Assembly (NCBI GenBank): GCA_003663345.1
Contig: QMZU01000032.1
Coordinates: forward strand, 1-7,664
DNA: 7,664 bases
Direction: 5' to 3'
DNA from: Candidatus Aenigmatarchaeota archaeon
GTDB lineage: Archaea > Aenigmatarchaeota > Aenigmatarchaeia > PWEA01 > B50-G16
Each line of letters opens with the position of its first letter. Position 1 is the first letter of the stretch. The notes below the pieces were generated by a model. That model saw only the letters and a list, made by a program, of their open reading frames with translations, did no database searches and was not told where the DNA came from. Positions 5,252-7,664 of the stretch are shown piece after piece. The translations under genes and the position numbers were made by a program.

Positions 5252-5521
5252 ATGGTATTTGAAAGCAGTTTGCTGGACCTAGGGGTTGTTGCCCTGCTCG
5301 TGCCGGTCTTTGCAGAGTATGCCAAGATCAGAGCAAGGGCAGAGAGAGCATTCGGATACATTGCCGCAGCAGGCGTGCTCTTCATTCTAGCAGTTGTTCT
5401 TCAGCAGATGGAGACACTCTTCGCAGGGATGACACAGGTGGCTCTGGCTGTTGAGGTCGTCGGTGTGATAGTGGCGATATTCGGTGCTGTGATAGCGGCA
5501 TACAAATTGGTGATAGAGTAA
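5252..5521 (+). CDS. Small integral membrane protein, 89 residues
   Basis: I do not recognise the family. Three hydrophobic stretches are visible: residues 6-22 (SLLDLGVVALLVPVFAE), about 34-51 (FGYIAAAGVLFILAVVLQ) and 62-87 (QVALAVEVVGVIVAIFGAVIAAYKLV). A short charged loop, YAKIRARAERA (23-33), lies between the first two and is probably cytoplasmic by the positive-inside rule. Small residues (Ala, Gly, Val) dominate the helices, which favours close helix packing and an oligomer, perhaps a small channel, scaffold or accessory subunit; this is inference. It has a strong TATA box, a good ribosome binding site and its own T-rich terminator, so it is an independent gene, possibly well expressed. 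Gene direction and spacing give no partner: the divergent neighbour is an unknown soluble protein and the convergent one is the Trm5-family gene. Confidence 0.8.
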   Translation: MVFESSLLDLGVVALLVPVFAEYAKIRARAERAFGYIAAAGVLFILAVVLQQMETLFAGMTQVALAVEVVGVIVAIFGAVIAAYKLVIE

Positions 5522-5533
5522 ACAACCCCTCTC

Positions 5534-5545
5534 CTTTTAGTTTTT
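5534..5545 (+). terminator. T-rich terminator after the small membrane protein gene
   Basis: CTTTTAGTTTTT begins 13 bases after the stop codon and ends over the last codon of the opposing Trm5 gene. It fits archaeal poly-T termination. The minus strand shows no comparable T-run here. Confidence 0.4.
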
Positions 5546-6374
5546 AATCCATCCAGAATTCGGCATCCACGCATATTTTATAAACACCTGGAGCATACGG
5601 CAGAACTTTTCTTTCATCCATTATTCTCATCCTTCTCCCATACTTTTCCGCTGCTCTTCTGAGGATATCCTCTGCCTCTGAGAAGAGATCACTCTCCGGT
5701 GCCCAGTGATAGAAATGTATAACACCTCTTCTCTTCAGGCATCTTATTGCATCACCTATGTATTCATGTGCGCCTTTTGGCAACGGCATCAGAACCCTGT
5801 CGTACTGACCGTAGTAGTTAACAGCAACGCTCCTCACATCACCTTCAACAACATCAACCCTGTCTGAAACCTTGTTCATTCTCACGTTTTTCCTCATGTA
5901 TTTAACAGCCTTGGGGTTCAGCTCTATGGCGGTGACTTTCACATCCCTGTGTTTGGCGAGTATTATAGCATAGGGTCCCACGCCGGCGAAGAAGACCATC
6001 ACATTCTCTCCATCTTTGACCTGTTTAAGAATCCTCCCCCTCTCGGTTGCTTCCCTGGGCGAGAAATACACCTCCTTGAGATCAAGAGCGTACCTGCACC
6101 CGTATTCCCTGTGGATGGTCTCGGTTTTTGGTTCACCTGCTATGATCTCATAATCCTTGACGCGGAATGGCCCTTTTCTTTCAGATAGCTCTCGGAGAAC
6201 GGTTTTGACGCTTTTGTGAACCTCCATCAGGGCGTTTCCGATGACGTGTTTCCTGTGCTCCAGCTCAGGCGGAACCTCTATGACCGCTATGTCACCAACT
6301 ATTTCAAAGGTCGTGATGAGGTGGTTCATCTCCTCTGGCGTGAGCTTCTCCTTAAGGAGGTCCTTGAGTTTCAT
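5544..6374 (-). CDS. trm5: Trm5-family tRNA (guanine-N1)-methyltransferase, lacking the D1 domain
   Basis: Trm5 enzymes methylate N1 of G37 next to the anticodon, preventing frameshifts; relatives (Taw2/TYW2, Taw22) act in wyosine synthesis at the same base. The 276-residue product starts almost directly with the D2 domain (FEIVGDIAVIEVP, 23-35). Then come the substrate-binding block VYFSPREATERGRI (102-115) and the class I SAM-binding fold: motif I FFAGVGPYAI (128-137), the ribose-binding Glu151 in AIELNP, and VVEGDV (175-180). The catalytic-loop position reads LMPLPKGAHEYI (195-206), and the C-terminus is KVLPYAPGVYKICVDAEF (256-273). The N-terminal D1 domain of Trm5b is missing, so a Taw2-like or other Trm5 subclass is possible. 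The ATG is leaderless, with a TATA box centred 26 bases upstream. The same-strand membrane gene ends 25 bases before the start. Confidence 0.85.
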   Translation of the reverse strand: MKLKDLLKEKLTPEEMNHLITTFEIVGDIAVIEVPPELEHRKHVIGNALMEVHKSVKTVLRELSERKGPFRVKDYEIIAGEPKTETIHREYGCRYALDLKEVYFSPREATERGRILKQVKDGENVMVFFAGVGPYAIILAKHRDVKVTAIELNPKAVKYMRKNVRMNKVSDRVDVVEGDVRSVAVNYYGQYDRVLMPLPKGAHEYIGDAIRCLKRRGVIHFYHWAPESDLFSEAEDILRRAAEKYGRRMRIMDERKVLPYAPGVYKICVDAEFWMD

Positions 6375-6395
6375 GGATTTTTTATGAATTCCACA

Positions 6396-6404
6396 ATATT
6401 TAAT
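6396..6404 (-). promoter_or_regulatory. TATA box of the Trm5-family gene
   Basis: ATTAAATAT on the minus strand, centre 26 bases before ATG 6374. It overlaps the stop codon of the upstream membrane protein gene (ending at 6400), so the gene can be transcribed on its own or by read-through. Confidence 0.55.
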
Positions 6405-7038
6405 CCTTGTAACCTCTCATTATCCAGCAGAATGCCAAAAGCAACGGGAGGATTATGAGATGTGAGATGCTCGCCTCTATGAGAGGTTCAAGTATTCCAA
6501 AAAGGGAGTTTAAGAGAACTATGAGGAAAAGTGTCAGTGATTTCTTCTTCACTTCTTCTTTTCTGCTCACGATTATGGCAAGTGGGAAAAACATCAGAAA
6601 GAATGAAAGGTTCAGAACTGTCAAGAATAACGACCAGACGCCTGTGAAATTTACGCCTGTTCCCAGAACCCATTCAACTGTTTCAATGGAACCTGAAGAG
6701 ATTGATACCACATAAAGAGCGGTGAGAGGAAAGGAATAGAGAAGGATTCTGCCCGGTGTGAATCCTCTTGATCGGTGAAGAGCGTAAAGAAGGAGAAGTG
6801 TAATGTAAGGTAGGACAGCAAAGTGAAGGAGAGATAATCTGGGGGAGAATGGGGTTGGGACGGAGAGGTTCAGAAGCAGATTTGAGAGTATACCGAGCAA
6901 CAGGACCGTGAGGAGAAACCTCAGGGAACGTCGGAGAAATTTCTCGGCTTTTATCCTTCTGGTTTCGTGAAACGATATTCCCAAAAGTATCAGAGTTGCA
7001 AGAAGTATGAAGAGGTTCGGGGCGATGGGAATGTCCAT
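6400..7038 (-). CDS. Seven-helix membrane protein of unknown function
   Basis: The 212-residue product is hydrophobic throughout, with seven apparent membrane segments at about 8-22, 40-58, 68-88, 97-114, 135-157, 167-187 and 190-207. Connecting stretches are short: basic loops at 24-38 (ETRRIKAEKFLRR) and 159-167 (RKEEVKKKS) lie on one side, presumably the cytoplasm, while SSGSIETVEW (114-123) lies opposite. I do not recognise the family. Size and helix number resemble the N-terminal seven-helix sensor region of some archaeal histidine kinases, but no kinase part follows, so that is only a suggestion. The ATG at 7038 is leaderless, with a TATA box centred about 27 bases upstream. The gene precedes the Trm5-family gene on the same strand by 25 bases and could be co-transcribed with it, though trm5 has its own TATA box. 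Confidence 0.72.
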   Translation of the reverse strand: MDIPIAPNLFILLATLILLGISFHETRRIKAEKFLRRSLRFLLTVLLLGILSNLLLNLSVPTPFSPRLSLLHFAVLPYITLLLLYALHRSRGFTPGRILLYSFPLTALYVVSISSGSIETVEWVLGTGVNFTGVWSLFLTVLNLSFFLMFFPLAIIVSRKEEVKKKSLTLFLIVLLNSLFGILEPLIEASISHLIILPLLLAFCWIMRGYKD

Positions 7039-7061
7039 AAATCTATTTTAAGAGAGTTGGG

Positions 7062-7069
7062 ATTTAAAT
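7062..7069 (-). promoter_or_regulatory. TATA box of the seven-helix membrane protein gene
   Basis: ATTTAAAT (self-complementary), centred about 27 bases before ATG 7038, in the arrangement of a leaderless gene. It is followed closely by a second, oppositely used box at 7087. Confidence 0.6.
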
Positions 7070-7086
7070 CCAAAACATTTAAAAAA

Positions 7087-7094
7087 TTTAAATA
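7087..7094 (+). promoter_or_regulatory. TATA box of the 77-residue protein gene
   Basis: TTTAAATA after an A-rich run (AAAAAA). Its centre is 26-27 bases before ATG 7117. This fixes the start at 7117 and rules out longer versions of the frame, which would overlap the divergent gene and both promoters. Confidence 0.6.
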
Positions 7095-7116
7095 CTTGGA
7101 TTACGAAGATTTTCTT

Positions 7117-7350
7117 ATGAAAGAGGATATGAGATTTATTCAAACAGATACTGGTCTCAAAATATCATTCTCGGATGAGTTTATTCAGAAATTTGTGGAA
7201 GCTCTTAGCAAAAAAATAGCTGAAGATATCTATTACGATATTCTTCTTTTGAAACATATCCCAGAACTTGAAGCGATAAAGAAAAATAAATTAAAGGCGT
7301 TAGAAGGGGAAGAGGCAGAAAAATGGTTGGAGAACTTATGTGGAAAATAG
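7117..7350 (+). CDS. Small 77-residue protein, possible antitoxin-like
   Basis: I do not recognise the family. From the leaderless ATG at 7117 the product has 77 residues: a short beta-like start (MRFIQTDTGLKISF), then mostly helix, including FIQKFVEALSKKIAEDIYYDILLLK (22-46) and a charged tail, ELEAIKKNKLKALEGEEAEKWLEN (49-72). A small N-terminal strand region followed by a charged helical tail is reminiscent of archaeal type II antitoxins, which wrap their toxins with such tails. This is a resemblance, not a match. It faces the RelE-like gene tail to tail with a 15-base overlap, an unusual arrangement for such a pair. The DNA here is clearly more AT-rich than the genes to the left, suggesting recent transfer. 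It could equally be an unrelated small protein. Confidence 0.6.
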   Translation: MKEDMRFIQTDTGLKISFSDEFIQKFVEALSKKIAEDIYYDILLLKHIPELEAIKKNKLKALEGEEAEKWLENLCGK

Positions 7351-7664
7351 GTTCTGTCTAAGTATTTCATAAACCCCTTCTTTTATGTTTTTTGATAGAG
7401 TATTTTTCATTCTTTCCTGTTTTTCTTTATGCTCCCATCCACATAGAATGAATATTTTCTCTTTCTGATCAACAGTTACATAGAGTCTGTAAGGCGGTTT
7501 CTTGTATTTGATTTCGCATAAGAGGTAATTATCATGTGCCCTAAGTATCGTTACCGCGTTCAAACCCATCTTCTTTATTTTTCTAAATGCTTTGAGTATC
7601 AAATTCCTATGTTCCTTGTTAAGTGATTTTATCTTTCTTTGGAGTTCAGGACTTATGATAACTC
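7336..7664 (-). CDS. RelE/ParE-superfamily toxin-like protein, 5' end outside the window
   Basis: The frame is open to the right edge of the window, so the start lies beyond it; 108 residues are visible. The visible part starts with VIISPELQRKIKSLNKEHRN and continues through KAFRKIKKMGLNAVTILRAHDNYLLCEIKYKKPPYRLYVTV to KIFILCGWEHKEKQERM. An N-terminal helical pair is followed by beta-strands with the order LxEIKYKKPPYRLY, then a hydrophobic strand and a basic helix. This is the typical layout of RelE/ParE/Gp49-like toxins, of which RelE members cut mRNA on the ribosome. A TTG at 7602 is in frame but would discard the first helix, so it is not the likely start. In the usual RelB-RelE order the antitoxin gene would lie just upstream, outside the window. 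The C-terminal 5 codons overlap the opposing small gene. The AT-rich composition suggests a mobile origin. Confidence 0.75.
   Translation of the reverse strand, partial: VIISPELQRKIKSLNKEHRNLILKAFRKIKKMGLNAVTILRAHDNYLLCEIKYKKPPYRLYVTVDQKEKIFILCGWEHKEKQERMKNTLSKNIKEGVYEILRQNLFST
7381..7393 (+). terminator. Possible T-rich terminator after the 77-residue protein gene
   Basis: TTTTATGTTTTTT lies 31 bases after the stop codon at 7350 and inside the opposing toxin-like gene. It fits archaeal poly-T termination, but T-runs are common in this AT-rich stretch, so the support is weak. Confidence 0.3.

Noticed and set aside
6967..7116. Long N-terminal extension of the 77-residue frame
   Set aside because: It would overlap the opposing membrane protein gene and both promoters. 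The TATA spacing points to ATG 7117.
1..7664. CRISPR array, insertion sequence or attachment site
   Set aside because: I saw no regularly spaced direct repeats, transposase-like protein or inverted-repeat-bounded element. The AT-rich right end is the only hint of transfer.

Overview
The window looks archaeal, from a euryarchaeal-grade lineage that I cannot place more precisely. The evidence is an archaeal-type RNase HII, a COG2106-type SPOUT methyltransferase, a stand-alone AMMECR1 protein, a Trm5-family methyltransferase, an initiator tRNA with encoded CCA and intron-like insertions, GGTGA-type ribosome binding sites, and TATA boxes (TTTAAAT or TTTATATA) sitting about 26 bases before many start codons. 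There are no bacterial -10/-35 patterns. The DNA is of moderate GC content except for the last ~600 bases, which are visibly AT-rich.

Layout, left to right: a secreted, membrane-anchored surface protein (+); RNase HII (-); an unrecognised soluble protein (+); a CPA2/Kef-type cation/proton antiporter without a regulatory RCK domain (-); an initiator tRNA gene of 143 bases that folds properly only if three insertions (D-loop, anticodon loop, T-loop) are removed; a SPOUT RNA methyltransferase and an AMMECR1 protein overlapping by ATGA (+); an unrecognised 160-residue protein (-); an 89-residue membrane protein (+); a Trm5-family tRNA methyltransferase (-), preceded on the same strand by a seven-helix membrane protein (-); a 77-residue small protein (+); and the 3' part of a RelE/ParE-like toxin gene (-) that runs off the right end.

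Gene direction alternates almost every gene. Every convergent pair is very tight: three overlap by 4 to 15 bases, one by 7 bases is included in these, and the other two are 1 and 22 bases apart. Divergent pairs share short promoter regions. Most genes therefore look singly transcribed; the clear exception is SPOUT plus AMMECR1, with the membrane protein plus Trm5 a possible second. At least six genes appear leaderless (TATA centre 25-28 bases before the start codon), which also corrects several over-long open reading frames.

The functional theme of the recognised core is RNA: initiator tRNA, two RNA methyltransferases of different folds, and RNase HII. The most notable object is the multi-intron initiator tRNA. 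Its T-loop insertion forms a textbook bulge-helix-bulge splice motif whose removal restores the exact T-loop TTCAAAT. The second point of interest is the AT-rich right end with a toxin-like gene facing a small protein tail to tail.
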